Assembly (NCBI RefSeq): GCF_030623445.1
Contig: NZ_CP130613.1
Span: forward strand, 3,038,001 to 3,102,000
DNA length: 64,000 nt
Direction: 5' to 3'
DNA from: Pseudogemmatithrix spongiicola
GTDB taxonomy: Bacteria; Gemmatimonadota; Gemmatimonadetes; Gemmatimonadales; Gemmatimonadaceae
Shown: positions 25,562 to 34,850 of the stretch, piece after piece
Numbering within the stretch: position 1 is the first letter of the stretch
Layout: every line of letters begins with the position of its first letter
Translations under genes and position numbers: made by a program
The notes under the pieces: model-generated
What the model saw: the letters and a program-made list of their open reading frames with translations, nothing else
What the model was told of the DNA's origin: nothing
The model's database searches: none

Positions 25562-26473
25562 CTGCGCTACCTCACGCTCGACGTCTTCACCGCCACGCCC
25601 TTCGGCGGCAACCAGCTCGCGGTCTTCCCCGACGCGAGCGGCATTCCCGAGGAGTTGCTGCTCCCCATCACGCGGGAGTTCAACTTCTCGGAGGTGACCT
25701 TCGTGTATCCCGCGAAGGACGCCGCGCATACGCGGACGGTGCGCATCTTCACGCCGGAGAAGGAAATGCCCTTCGCCGGCCATCCGACGATCGGCACGGC
25801 GGCCGCGCTGGCGCTGGTCGAGGGCGCCCTCGGCGGCGCGACGCAGGGCACCCTGACCCTCGACCTCAAGATCGGCACGGTCCCGGTCGATGTGCGCGTC
25901 GAAGGCGACGGGCTCGCGTGGGCCGAGCTTTCGGCGGCGAAGATGCCCGAGATCGGGCCCTCGGTGCCGACGCTGAACACCTTGGCCGAGATCCTCTCGC
26001 TCGACGCCAAGGATCTGGTCGGCGGCTCGCTCTCGCCGGCCGCGGTGAGCTGCGGCTATCCGTTCCTGATGGTGCCGCTCAAGAGCGTGGACGCCGTGCG
26101 CCGCGCGCGCGTGCGCGTGGACCTGTGGGAACAGACGCTGAAGCGTTCATGGGCCCCGGAGATCCTCGTCGCGGCGCGGGACGCCGAGCACGGGGAGCAG
26201 GCCTGGCACGCGCGGATGTTCGCGCCGGGCATCAACGTGCCGGAGGATCCCGCCACGGGGTCGGCGATCGCGGCCTTCGGCGGCTGGCTGGCCACGAAGG
26301 AATCGAAGCCGGACGGGGAGTTCGCCTGGACGGTGCGGCAGGGCATCGAGATGGGACGTCCCAGCCTGCTCGAGGTGCGCGCGACGAAGGTCGGCGGCGC
26401 CGTGACGGCGGTGAAGGTGGCGGGGCGTGCCGTGCTGACCGGCGAGGGCCGACTGCGGCTACCGGCGCGCTGA
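25562..26473 (+). CDS. PhzF-family isomerase/epimerase, apparent CTG start
   Basis: About 303 aa. PhzF fold signatures: YLTLDVFTATPFGGNQLAVF at the N-terminus, REFNFSEVTFVYP with the catalytic Glu, RIFTPEKEMPFAGHPTIGTA, and EDPATGSAIAAFGGWL in the second half. Family members include the phenazine-pathway isomerase PhzF, but most are of unknown substrate; no other phenazine genes are present. No ATG, GTG or TTG precedes the conserved RYLTLDVF in frame within this gap; a CTG at 25562-25564 is at the position where relatives start. 38 bp after pruA, so probably co-transcribed. Confidence 0.85.
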   Translation: MRYLTLDVFTATPFGGNQLAVFPDASGIPEELLLPITREFNFSEVTFVYPAKDAAHTRTVRIFTPEKEMPFAGHPTIGTAAALALVEGALGGATQGTLTLDLKIGTVPVDVRVEGDGLAWAELSAAKMPEIGPSVPTLNTLAEILSLDAKDLVGGSLSPAAVSCGYPFLMVPLKSVDAVRRARVRVDLWEQTLKRSWAPEILVAARDAEHGEQAWHARMFAPGINVPEDPATGSAIAAFGGWLATKESKPDGEFAWTVRQGIEMGRPSLLEVRATKVGGAVTAVKVAGRAVLTGEGRLRLPAR

Positions 26474-26499
26474 TCGGCGAGCGCGCGCGGCGGCGCGCG

Positions 26500-27801
26500 C
26501 TAGTCGTTGATCCGCAGCATCCCCACGACGGAGCTCCGCACCTTGGGGGGCGTGCCGTCGAAGGCGCGCATGCCGGCATGCCACACGACCGCTTGATCGC
26601 GCCCGTTGCGCTTCGCGACGTACAAGGCCTCGTCAGCTCGGGCGAGCAGCGTCTTCGAGACGTCGTCGTCGCGCGCCCAATCGGCGGCCAAGCCGATGCT
26701 CGCCGTGATGCGGATGTCCGGCGGTAGCGAGCGGAACCGGTAGTTGCGGAAGGCCTGCATCACGCGGTCCGCGAGGATGAGCGCGCCCTCCTCGTTCGAA
26801 TCGGGAGCCAAGATCGTGAACTCCTCGCCGCCGAAGCGGGCCACGATGTCCGCCTCGCGGGCGGTCGTGCGGAGCAGCGCGCCGACCTCACGGATCACCT
26901 CGTCCCCCGTGAGGTGGCCGTAGTCGTCGTTGATGCGCTTGAAGTGGTCGAGGTCGATGGCCAGCACCGCGAGTTCCTTCTTCTGCCGGATGGCGCGTGA
27001 GACCTCGCGCTCGGCGAGCTGGTTGAGACCGCGCCGGTTGTAGCAACCCGAGAGCGGATCGGTGAGGACGATCGCCTGCAACCGCTCGCGCATCTGGTTG
27101 TACGCACGGCCAATGACGCTCACCGGGTCCGGCATCTGGTCCGGCTCTTCCTCGTAGCGCGCCGAGAAGTCCCCATCCTGGGCGCGCTGGAAGATCTCCA
27201 CGAGGCGCCGCATCCGCGCGGCGACATGGCCCTGCAGCGCCACGTAGAGCAGCACGCCGATGCCATACAGCGCCAGCGTCCACAGCTCTTCCGCCGGCGT
27301 CGCGATCATGCTGGCGTCGGCCGCCACCGCGACCAGCGTGGTGTAGCCGGCGCCGATGAGGATGAGGTTGGCGATGGTCGCCGTCCACCCGAAGAAGATC
27401 TGCGTGAACTGCACCGTGAAGATCGAGAGCAGCAAGGCGCGATCGAAATGCTCGGGCGGCGTGATGAGCAGCGCGCTGCCGAAGAGGATCACCGTATCGG
27501 ACGCGATGGCGCCGACGACGACGCCCATCGGCGCGTGACCACGCCGCATGAGCACGGCCACGAGCACGCGGTGCCCTACGACGTACGCGACGACGAGCCC
27601 GAGCATCGCCAGCAGCACGCCGCGGAGGCCGTAACGTGCCATCAGCACGGATTCGGCGGAGACCACGCCGAACCACTTGAGGGTGATGGTCCCGAAGCCG
27701 ATCAGTGACGCGAACAGCATCCGGTACCGCGCTTGCCAGCGCAGGATCTCGGCGTAGTGCTCGTCGCTGCTGCGTGAGGGGGGGGTCAGCGGGACTGTCA
27801 C
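26500..27801 (-). CDS. Membrane diguanylate cyclase (GGDEF)
   Basis: 433 aa. About six N-terminal membrane helices (residues 30-205) form a MASE-like sensor, followed by a HAMP-like linker (RMRRLVEIFQRAQDGDFSARYEEEP) and a GGDEF domain opening LTDPLSGCYNRRGLNQL. The active site is FGGEEF with substrate-binding DLDHFKRINDDYGH, and the inhibitory RxxD site (READ) sits exactly five residues before GGEEF, so product inhibition is expected. It makes cyclic di-GMP from two GTP. GTG start at 27799-27801; no good ribosome-binding site. No EAL domain partner in the window. Confidence 0.92.
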   Translation of the reverse strand: MTVPLTPPSRSSDEHYAEILRWQARYRMLFASLIGFGTITLKWFGVVSAESVLMARYGLRGVLLAMLGLVVAYVVGHRVLVAVLMRRGHAPMGVVVGAIASDTVILFGSALLITPPEHFDRALLLSIFTVQFTQIFFGWTATIANLILIGAGYTTLVAVAADASMIATPAEELWTLALYGIGVLLYVALQGHVAARMRRLVEIFQRAQDGDFSARYEEEPDQMPDPVSVIGRAYNQMRERLQAIVLTDPLSGCYNRRGLNQLAEREVSRAIRQKKELAVLAIDLDHFKRINDDYGHLTGDEVIREVGALLRTTAREADIVARFGGEEFTILAPDSNEEGALILADRVMQAFRNYRFRSLPPDIRITASIGLAADWARDDDVSKTLLARADEALYVAKRNGRDQAVVWHAGMRAFDGTPPKVRSSVVGMLRIND

Positions 27802-27913
27802 GAGGGGGAGGGTGGGACCGACTTAGCCCGGCGATGGACCGTAGCCCTTGAAAAGGCCACTATCCCGACAGTCTCGCAAGGGCATACGTCACAACCCCAC
27901 ACCCTGCGCGCGT

Positions 27914-30259
27914 CTAGAACCTGGCCTCGAGGTACAGGTCGAGTCGCGTCTGCCAGCGGGGATGCATGCCGCGCGAGAGGTCGATGCGCGCCATCCCGTC
28001 GAAGAAGCTCGCCCCGACGCCGACACCGCTCATCGGGCGCCCCATCGCATTCCAGCCGTCGCGAGGCCCCGCCCAACCCAAGTCGCCGAACAGCACTGGC
28101 CGCGCGGCCACGCTGCCCGTGCCCAACTCGACGCGGCTCAGCCAGAATGCCTCACCGACCCCCGTGCCCGCCGTCTGGCCGCGCACGCTCCACAGGCCAC
28201 CGAGAAAGAACTGGCGCTGCGCCGGCAGTTCGCCTTCGCTGGTGCCGGCCGCCGCGGTGACCGACGCGGTCACGGGGCCGAGGCCACGGCTCACGATGGT
28301 CTCGAGGAAGGCGCGGCCGTAGTCCATCTGGCCGGTCGCTCCCTCGAGCCGCAGGTCGGCGCTCATGCGCCACCCGCGCGGATCCAGGCCGCGGCTGCCG
28401 CGCCAGCGCAGGCCCGCACCATAGAACCAACCGGTGTCCGCGACGACATTGCCGAGAAAGCGATCGTCGTTGGCACCACCGAACAGCGACCAGCGGCTAT
28501 CGACACGCGCGTTCCACTGCTGCTCGGCGAAGACGCGCCACTCCAGCCCGCCGCGCGGCACGCGCTCGCGCGTGAGCTCCGCACCCCAACTGCGATGGTA
28601 GAAGCCCTCGTCGCGCGCGTAGAAGAGGTTCGGGAGCGAGGCACCGAACGACAGCGGATCGCCGAAATCCGAACTCACGTTCAAGCGACGGAACACGCCC
28701 GCGTGGTACTGCGTGCGGCCGTTGCTGCGGGCGACGGACAGGCCACCGTTGAGTTGCAGGTCGCCACCCGAGGCGCGGCCATCGAGCGCCACGCTGTAGC
28801 CCTTGCCGAGCGTCGTGCTCATCCGGGCGCCTGTGCCGAAGCCCTCGATGCGGTTGTAGCGCGTGTAGGCCAGGCCGTACTCGAGCGTCGGCTTGCGCGG
28901 CGCCCACGCCGGCTGCAGGCCGAAGTCGAGCATCCGCATGAGCTCGTCGCGCTGCGCGGCGCCGAAGAGTTCTTCGCCAGGGTCGTAGATGGACGGCGGC
29001 AGCTCGGCGGACTCGGTGAGTTGCTTCATGTCGCAGGGCACGTCGACGGCCATCGAGAGCGCACCGTTGCCGCGCGTCTCGTACACGCGGTACGTGCCCG
29101 TGCGCGCGCAGCCTGCAGCCCGTTCCACCTTGAACAGCTCCTCGCGCGCGGCGTAGAACGCCCGCACGGAATCGCGCACGGCGGCGGAATCCAGCCCGCG
29201 GTCGCGGAAGGACTGCGTCAACGAATCGTTGTCGACGCGGTTGACCCTCGGCACCTCCGGCAGGTCATCGAAGCCGTTCACGCTTTCATAGCGATACCGC
29301 TGCTCGATCCGGAACGGCACGCGCATGAAGCTCACCCGCGCATAGCCCTCCGCGCCCTGCGTGCGCGGCAGCCAGTACCGTTGCTCGAAGAGGCCGTACT
29401 CGATGGTCACGGCCGTGATCTCCGCGCGCATCGGCGTCAGCATGCCCCGCACGGGGGCCGGCATGTCCTTCCGGGCGTCGGGATCCTCGGCCTCGACGGT
29501 CTCCCAGATGTCCATCGGTGCCGAGAAGCGCATCACGGCGCGCGCGAGCTGCGCGCTCTCCGTCTCGAACCAGAACGACCCCACGACGAGATTCCACACG
29601 GCCCGCCGCGGCGTCGCGATGAGTTCGCGCAACTTGAGGCGCTTCCCGTCGGGCAGCACGATGTCCACCGAGTCGCCGCTGGCGAAGGTGAAGTATGCTT
29701 CCGACCCCTCGGCCACCGGGTGGATCAGCATCGGCGACCCGTCGTTGTCCGACGAGCCGACCATCTCGAACAGCCAGAGCTGGTCCTTGCCCGGGTAGTA
29801 CGGCACCGCGAGCATGTCGTCGAGCTCGGAGGCCATCTCGCTCTCGAGCTCCGCCTCGGCTTCCTTGATGCCCTGCGTGATCGGCGCGACCATGCGGGCA
29901 CCGAGCACCTCGACCCGCGCCCCGCGTCCACGCTGCCAGCGCACCCGCGACGCATTCTCGCCTCGCCAGACCAAGCGCTCGCGCGCCGTCTCGCGCAACG
30001 ACATGCCGGCCGAGATGCGCTGGTAGCTCTTGACCTCATAGCTGTACAGCGAGGAGTCCTGCTGCAGCCGGGCTGCGCGCGCGCGCAGCAGCAGCTCGCG
30101 CGCCGCGTTGTCCTTGAATGCCGTGCGGCGGTGCTCGTCGGTGACGGCGATGCGCTCTCGCGATGGCGGACGCACCGAAATGCTGCCGCTGGCAGTGCTG
30201 GAGTCTCGGTTCACTTGCACCGTGACCTGGAAGGCGAGCAGTAAGCCGAGCGCGACCAT
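27914..30259 (-). CDS. Outer-membrane protein with DUF5686-like N-terminus and D15/Omp85-like barrel
   Basis: 781 aa. A weak signal peptide is followed by a periplasmic portion (about residues 30-400) that resembles the region preceding the barrel in DUF5686/carboxypeptidase-like outer-membrane proteins. The C-terminal half alternates polar and hydrophobic residues with aromatic girdles, contains FFLGGLWSVRGQTAGTGVGEAFW and FGDLGWAGPRDGW (bacterial surface antigen D15-type strands) and ends in a terminal Phe (LDLYLEARF), as expected for BAM substrates. Role unknown; such proteins may take part in outer-membrane assembly or transport. It follows the DUF2157-like gene by 66 bp on the same strand. 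Confidence 0.65.
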   Translation of the reverse strand: MVALGLLLAFQVTVQVNRDSSTASGSISVRPPSRERIAVTDEHRRTAFKDNAARELLLRARAARLQQDSSLYSYEVKSYQRISAGMSLRETARERLVWRGENASRVRWQRGRGARVEVLGARMVAPITQGIKEAEAELESEMASELDDMLAVPYYPGKDQLWLFEMVGSSDNDGSPMLIHPVAEGSEAYFTFASGDSVDIVLPDGKRLKLRELIATPRRAVWNLVVGSFWFETESAQLARAVMRFSAPMDIWETVEAEDPDARKDMPAPVRGMLTPMRAEITAVTIEYGLFEQRYWLPRTQGAEGYARVSFMRVPFRIEQRYRYESVNGFDDLPEVPRVNRVDNDSLTQSFRDRGLDSAAVRDSVRAFYAAREELFKVERAAGCARTGTYRVYETRGNGALSMAVDVPCDMKQLTESAELPPSIYDPGEELFGAAQRDELMRMLDFGLQPAWAPRKPTLEYGLAYTRYNRIEGFGTGARMSTTLGKGYSVALDGRASGGDLQLNGGLSVARSNGRTQYHAGVFRRLNVSSDFGDPLSFGASLPNLFYARDEGFYHRSWGAELTRERVPRGGLEWRVFAEQQWNARVDSRWSLFGGANDDRFLGNVVADTGWFYGAGLRWRGSRGLDPRGWRMSADLRLEGATGQMDYGRAFLETIVSRGLGPVTASVTAAAGTSEGELPAQRQFFLGGLWSVRGQTAGTGVGEAFWLSRVELGTGSVAARPVLFGDLGWAGPRDGWNAMGRPMSGVGVGASFFDGMARIDLSRGMHPRWQTRLDLYLEARF

Positions 30260-30325
30260 CAGTCTGATACCCCGTCTGGAATGCCTTGACGCCCCCGACT
30301 GGCGCGGTGGCGACGATGTCGGGAC

Positions 30326-31564
30326 CTACGGCCTGCGCGGGGGAGGGGTTTCCCGGGTCGAGTCCGCCGCAGCGGCCTGCCGCCGCTGGGTCTCCACCCG
30401 AGCGAGCATCCCGCGCCGGTTCGCGGCATCCAAGGCCGCGGCCGCCGGCAGCTGCAGCGCGCCAACGAGTACCGGGAGCAGCAGCAATCCGGCGCCACCC
30501 GGGAAGGTCGGCCGCCCGTCGGGAGAGATGACGCCAAACCGCGCGACCAGCATCGCCGCGTTCCGCTGGATCCACACCGTGCCAATGATCACCGCGAGCC
30601 CGAGCGCGGCGAGGATGATCGGGAAGACCGGCGTGTCGCGGAACACATCCGCGGCGAGCCATCCGAGATAGGCCACGAACCAGCCCAAGCCGAGCAGGGT
30701 CCACGGCATGCGGCGCATGCGCAGCGAGAACAGGAACGCGACCAGCGCCGCCGGCGGGAGCAGGTGCCGGAACACCTCGTACTCCCCGAGGAGCATCGCC
30801 GATGCGGTCGCCGCGGCGAAGACGGCGAGCGCATGCAGCCACAGGGCGTAATCCTCGCCGCGCGGCTGGACGCGGTCGGCGACATACGCCCCCGCCGTCA
30901 CCAGGCTCGCGGCGATCCACCACACCCAGCCCGTGCCGACGGCGCCGAGCTCTCCGGCCAGCGCGGCATCGGCGGCGTGGAAGAGAAACCGCAGCAGGAG
31001 GCCGGCGATCAGCAGCGCGAAGAGCGGGAAGCGCACGCGGCGCACGGCCACCAGCGCCGCCGCCAGCGTCGCGAGTTCGACGACGATCTCGAGTCCGCGA
31101 CAGCGCCCGAGGTGGAAGTCGAAGACGAGGTCGAACCGGGAGTTGCGGCACGACGCCGGGACGTCCGCTGCTATCCATCGCGTCAGCTCGTTCAGGGCGA
31201 CGACGCCAATCGGGACCATCGCCACGGCGAGGAGCACGGCAAGTCCGCCCGCGGTCTGGAAGCCCTCGCGTCGGAGCCGCTGCGCGACGCCAAGGAACAG
31301 CGCCATGTACAGCCCGACCACCGCCAGCACGCCACCCGCCCCCAGCCAGTCCCAGCGGTCCGCGAGGAACCAGCCCATCGCCGAGAGCACGGTCACGGCC
31401 CCGAGGATGTAGCCGATGACCGAGGCGTCCACCGGACGCGGAGACGTCGTGGCGCGGCGTGCGGGGGCCAGCGCGCGGATCGCTGCCGCCTGCTCAGCCG
31501 AGATGATGCCGAGCGACACGGCGGCATCGAGCCGTCGATCGTCGTCTTCGTACATTTCTGCCAT
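30326..31564 (-). CDS. DUF2157-like integral membrane protein
   Basis: 412 aa from ATG 31562-31564 (MAEMYEDDDRRLDAAVSLG). A short cytoplasmic N-terminal segment with GIISAEQAAAIRAL, typical of DUF2157, precedes about eleven membrane helices. A GGGGAGG sequence seven bases upstream supports this start. Its ATG is the complement of the CAT in the CATG that also holds the ATG of the divergent decarboxylase gene, so the two coding regions overlap by two bases. Function unknown. One hydrophilic loop (ADVPASCRNSRFDLVFDFH) contains a cysteine pair with GRCRG that might form a periplasmic disulphide. Confidence 0.7.
   Translation of the reverse strand: MAEMYEDDDRRLDAAVSLGIISAEQAAAIRALAPARRATTSPRPVDASVIGYILGAVTVLSAMGWFLADRWDWLGAGGVLAVVGLYMALFLGVAQRLRREGFQTAGGLAVLLAVAMVPIGVVALNELTRWIAADVPASCRNSRFDLVFDFHLGRCRGLEIVVELATLAAALVAVRRVRFPLFALLIAGLLLRFLFHAADAALAGELGAVGTGWVWWIAASLVTAGAYVADRVQPRGEDYALWLHALAVFAAATASAMLLGEYEVFRHLLPPAALVAFLFSLRMRRMPWTLLGLGWFVAYLGWLAADVFRDTPVFPIILAALGLAVIIGTVWIQRNAAMLVARFGVISPDGRPTFPGGAGLLLLPVLVGALQLPAAAALDAANRRGMLARVETQRRQAAAADSTRETPPPRRP
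31551..31556 (+). promoter_or_regulatory. TACATT -10-like box, 6 nt before the decarboxylase start
   Basis: TACATT, six bases (TTCTGCC less the last base of the box run, i.e. 31557-31562), then ATG at 31563. A start site at the A of the ATG would make a leaderless transcript. The box lies inside the coding region of the divergent gene. Confidence 0.45.
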
Positions 31565-33020
31565 GAGTGCGCCTCCCCGTCCCGCCGAGCACGGCGACCT
31601 GCCGCTCGAGGAGTTCGAGCGACACGCCACGCAGCTGGCGCATTGGATCGCGACGTACCTCGGATCTCCCGAACGCTACGCCGTCCTCGCTCCGGTTGCA
31701 CCGGGGGCCGTCGCCGCCTCGCTGCCGGCGGCGATGCCGCCCGAGGCGGAATCGCTCGACGCGATCCTCGCGGACCTCGACCGCGTCGTGATGCCGGGCG
31801 TTACGCACTGGAACCATCCGGGCTTCTTCGCCTACTTCGCGAACACGGCGTCGGTCCCCGGCATCCTCGGTGAGCTGGTGAGCGCCGCCCTCAACCAGGT
31901 CGGCATCCTCTGGCGCACGTCGCCCGTGCTCGCCGAGATGGAGCAGGTCACCACCGGATGGCTGCGCGACGCCATGGGCCTGCCGCGCGAGTGGTTCGGC
32001 ATGCTCACCGACACGGCGAGCACGAGCACCTTGCAGGCGCTGGCGGCAGCGCGCGAGCGCGACGCGACCCTCGACATCCGCGAGCGCGGCATGGCGGGCC
32101 GCAGCGACCTGCCCGCGCTGCGCGTGTACTGCTCGGACCAAGCGCACTCATCGGTCGACAAGGCCGTGATCACCCTCGGGCTCGGCCGCGCGAACTGCGT
32201 GCGCATCGCAAGCGACGGCGCGCAGCGCATGCGCGTCGATGCGCTGCGCGCGCAGGTCGAGGCCGATGTCGCGGCCGGCATGCGACCTATGGCCGTGGTC
32301 GCGACGCTCGGCACGACCTCGAGCACCGCGGTGGATCCGATCGCCGAGATCGCCGCGCTCTGCGAGCGCCACGGCCTGTGGCTGCACGCGGACGCGGCGT
32401 ACGGCGGCGTGCTCGCGATGCTGCCGGAGCGTCGCGCGATGTTCGCCGGGCTGGAGCGGGCGGATTCACTCGTCGTGAACCCGCACAAGTGGCTGTTCAC
32501 GCCGATGGACTGCAGCGTGCTGTGGACGCGGCATCCGGACGTGCTGCGCCGCGCATTCTCGCTGACGCCGGAGTACCTGCGCACGCGCGAGCAGGACGTG
32601 GCGCTGTCGTACTCCGACTACTCCTTCCAACTCGGCCGTCGGTTCCGGGCCCTCAAGCTCTGGTTCGTGCTGCGGGCCTTCGGGCTCGCGGGCATCCAGG
32701 CGCGGCTGCGCTTCCACTGTGCGCTGGCCGAGCGTGCGGCGGAATGGATCGCCGCCGAGCCCGGCTGGGAGTTGCTCGCGCCGGTCACGATGTCGGTGGT
32801 GTGCTTCCGGCACCGGCCGACGGGCGTGGTTGACGAGGCGGCGCTCGAGCGCCACAACGCGGCCATCCTCGAGCGCGTGAACGCCAGCGGGCGCGTGTTC
32901 CTCTCGCACACCAAACTCGACGGGCGCTACACGTTGCGCATCGCCATCGGCAACCTGCGCACGGAGGAGCGGCACGTGGCCGAGGCTTGGCGACTGCTGC
33001 GTGAGGCGGCGCAGGCATGA
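31563..33020 (+). CDS. PLP-dependent aromatic-L-amino-acid decarboxylase family protein
   Basis: 485 aa fold-type I group II decarboxylase. The PLP-binding Lys is in SLVVNPHKWLFTPMDCS; other landmarks are THWNHPGFFAYFANTASVPGILGE, LTDTASTSTLQALAAARE, VYCSDQAHSSVDKA, ATLGTTSSTAVDPI and LWLHADAAYGG. The TSP.LAEME segment and overall length match aromatic amino acid (DOPA/tryptophan/phenylacetaldehyde synthase) decarboxylases rather than glutamate decarboxylase. Product would be an aromatic amine; phenylacetaldehyde-synthase-like activity cannot be excluded. No Shine-Dalgarno is seen; a TACATT box lies six bases before the ATG. Ends in an ATGA overlap with the next gene. Confidence 0.9.
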   Translation: MSAPPRPAEHGDLPLEEFERHATQLAHWIATYLGSPERYAVLAPVAPGAVAASLPAAMPPEAESLDAILADLDRVVMPGVTHWNHPGFFAYFANTASVPGILGELVSAALNQVGILWRTSPVLAEMEQVTTGWLRDAMGLPREWFGMLTDTASTSTLQALAAARERDATLDIRERGMAGRSDLPALRVYCSDQAHSSVDKAVITLGLGRANCVRIASDGAQRMRVDALRAQVEADVAAGMRPMAVVATLGTTSSTAVDPIAEIAALCERHGLWLHADAAYGGVLAMLPERRAMFAGLERADSLVVNPHKWLFTPMDCSVLWTRHPDVLRRAFSLTPEYLRTREQDVALSYSDYSFQLGRRFRALKLWFVLRAFGLAGIQARLRFHCALAERAAEWIAAEPGWELLAPVTMSVVCFRHRPTGVVDEAALERHNAAILERVNASGRVFLSHTKLDGRYTLRIAIGNLRTEERHVAEAWRLLREAAQA

Positions 33021-34210
33021 CCGCGCCCCTGTTTCCTCCCAAGCCGGAATCGCGAACGGGGCGGCGTTTCCCGGTCGTGCGCGTGACGCTGCTCGTGGTC
33101 CTGGTTGCGCTCCTCGTGTTGCCGACGGTCTGGTGGCACCTGACGCCGGCGCGGTCGGTCGGGGTCGTCGTCATCGACAAGACCCTGCCGCATGCCGCAT
33201 GGCGCGAGCATGAGCGCGTGCACTGGTGGCTGGACCACCGGCGCGTGATGGATCCGCGCGGTGGCGTCGCCTGGCGCTACGCCGAGGACTATGTGGGCTA
33301 CGCGCCGCTCACCAAGGTCGGCACCGACCTCGACAGCACGCATCTCGCCGGCGCACGCCTGGTGTACATCGCCGATGCCTACGGCGTGTACACGGGTGAT
33401 TATCTCGCGGATGACGACTCGACCACTCATGGCGAGCTCGAGCCCTCGCAGTTGATCTACGGCGGGATGAAGGACGCCGAGGTGACGGCGCTCGAACGAT
33501 TCGTCGCGCGCGGCGGCAGCGTGGTGGCGGAGTTCAACACACTCGAGGATCCGACGGCGGGCACGGCAGCCGGCGATCGGCTCGGCGCCCTGCTCGGCGT
33601 GCGCTTCGACCGTTGGCTCGGACGCTGGTACGGCGACCTCTCGTCGCCCGACGAGATCCCGTCGTGGATGAAGGAGCGCTACGAGCGCGTCTATTGGAAG
33701 CCATGGAACTTCCGCGGGCCCGGCGTGGTGATGTTCTCCGACCGCGAGGATCGCATCGTCGTCATCGACTCCAGCGAGTTCACGTCGCGCTGGCCGATCA
33801 CGCTCGAGGTCGATGACCCCGACGATCCTTTGACGCGCCGGGTCCGCAGCGGCCAGCCGTATTGGTATTGGGTCTCCGGCGTATCACCGACCGACAGCGG
33901 CGAGGTGCTCGCGCACTTCCACCTGCACGTCACCGATGCGGCCAAGCAGCGGCTGCGGGCGATGGGCTTCTCGTCGCTGCCGCCGGCCGTCGTGCGGCAC
34001 CGCGGCGCCGGGGTGCGTGCGTACTTCGCGGGCGACTTTGCGGACGTCGGTGCGACGCCGCCCCCGCTGCGGCGCACCCGCGGCATGGATTGGATGGGTC
34101 GGCTGCAGGCGCGCACGAAGAAGCCAGGTCGGCAGCAGCGTTTCTTCTGGAGGGTCACGATGCCGCTGTGGGACGGAATGCTGGACGAAGTCATGGCCAC
34201 GTCCCGGTGA
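33017..34210 (+). CDS. Hypothetical membrane-anchored protein
   Basis: 397 aa, not assigned to a known family. A basic N-terminus and one membrane helix (VTLLVVLVALLVLPTVWWHL) place the rest outside the cytoplasm. The segment YIADAYGVYTGDY ... EVTALERFVARGGSVVAEFNTLEDPT resembles the glutamine-amidotransferase-like/ThuA-like Rossmann fold of DUF4350 or gliding-type GldG proteins, where a loop decides whether to show or hide content; catalytic residues were not recognised. Start overlaps the decarboxylase stop as ATGA, implying co-expression. Confidence 0.65.
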   Translation: MTAPLFPPKPESRTGRRFPVVRVTLLVVLVALLVLPTVWWHLTPARSVGVVVIDKTLPHAAWREHERVHWWLDHRRVMDPRGGVAWRYAEDYVGYAPLTKVGTDLDSTHLAGARLVYIADAYGVYTGDYLADDDSTTHGELEPSQLIYGGMKDAEVTALERFVARGGSVVAEFNTLEDPTAGTAAGDRLGALLGVRFDRWLGRWYGDLSSPDEIPSWMKERYERVYWKPWNFRGPGVVMFSDREDRIVVIDSSEFTSRWPITLEVDDPDDPLTRRVRSGQPYWYWVSGVSPTDSGEVLAHFHLHVTDAAKQRLRAMGFSSLPPAVVRHRGAGVRAYFAGDFADVGATPPPLRRTRGMDWMGRLQARTKKPGRQQRFFWRVTMPLWDGMLDEVMATSR

Positions 34211-34338
34211 CCTGAATCACGGCTGCCGCAGTCCCATTAACGACCGAGGGTTTGCGGCATCCAACTGGCACACCCCGCGCAGGCTCCCACCCTGCCGCGC
34301 TTCACACCGGGTCCCCACGGCCCGAAGGAGATGTTCCG

Positions 34339-34845
34339 ATGTTGCGTCGATTCGCGTTGTTCCCCACCCTGGCTCTCGCGCTCGTGCTCGCCGCCTGCGG
34401 CGAGGCGCCGACGGCGACCACGCTGACCGATGACTTCGCGCTCGTGATGTTCGGCGAGCAGGGCGAGGCGTTGGACGGCACCATGGGCCCGCAGCCGGGC
34501 GCACCGTTCGACGGTCGCACGCGCCGCCCGATCTTCCCGGATTCGCTGGCGCTCACGGACGCGCAGCGCGCCGAGATGCTCGCCCTGCGCATGGCCTTCC
34601 GTGCCGACCACGAGGCGCAGCTCGATTCGCTGCGGGCGATCTTCCAGGAAGCGCGGTTGGCGCGCCTTGAAGGCGCCACGCGCGCCGAGGTCCGCGCGAT
34701 CCTCGAGACGGGCCGCCCGATCGCCGAGGCGCTGCGTCCTGACGTGCAGGCCCTGCACGCGGCCCTGCGCGCGGTGCTCACCGATGCCCAGCGCGCGTGG
34801 CTCGACGCACAGCGCCGGCCGCGACGGTTTGGTCCGCGGCCGTAA
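34339..34845 (+). CDS. Small lipoprotein, Spy/CpxP-like helical periplasmic protein
   Basis: 168 aa from ATG 34339, supported by GAAGGAG 8 nt upstream. Lipoprotein signal MLRRFALFPTLALALVLAAC with lipobox LAAC. The mature protein is helical and rich in Ala, Arg and Glu; LTDAQRAEMLALRMAFRADHEAQLDSLRAIFQEAR and AVLTDAQRAWLDA resemble the LTxxQ repeats of Spy/CpxP envelope-stress chaperones. Function is inferred only from this resemblance. A REP-like palindrome starts five bases after its stop. Confidence 0.7.
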   Translation: MLRRFALFPTLALALVLAACGEAPTATTLTDDFALVMFGEQGEALDGTMGPQPGAPFDGRTRRPIFPDSLALTDAQRAEMLALRMAFRADHEAQLDSLRAIFQEARLARLEGATRAEVRAILETGRPIAEALRPDVQALHAALRAVLTDAQRAWLDAQRRPRRFGPRP

Positions 34846-34850
34846 CGGCA

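Noticed and set aside
27848-30244. Long open frame antisense to the outer-membrane protein gene, rich in His, Arg and Ala
   Set aside because: High-GC antisense shadow: composition is biased, no domain is recognisable, and the opposite strand encodes a coherent barrel protein with a terminal Phe.
34265-34285. TGGCAC followed by GCGCA, like a sigma-54 -24/-12 promoter upstream of the small lipoprotein
   Set aside because: The -12 element matches only in GC and A; no enhancer-binding protein gene or upstream activator site is seen.
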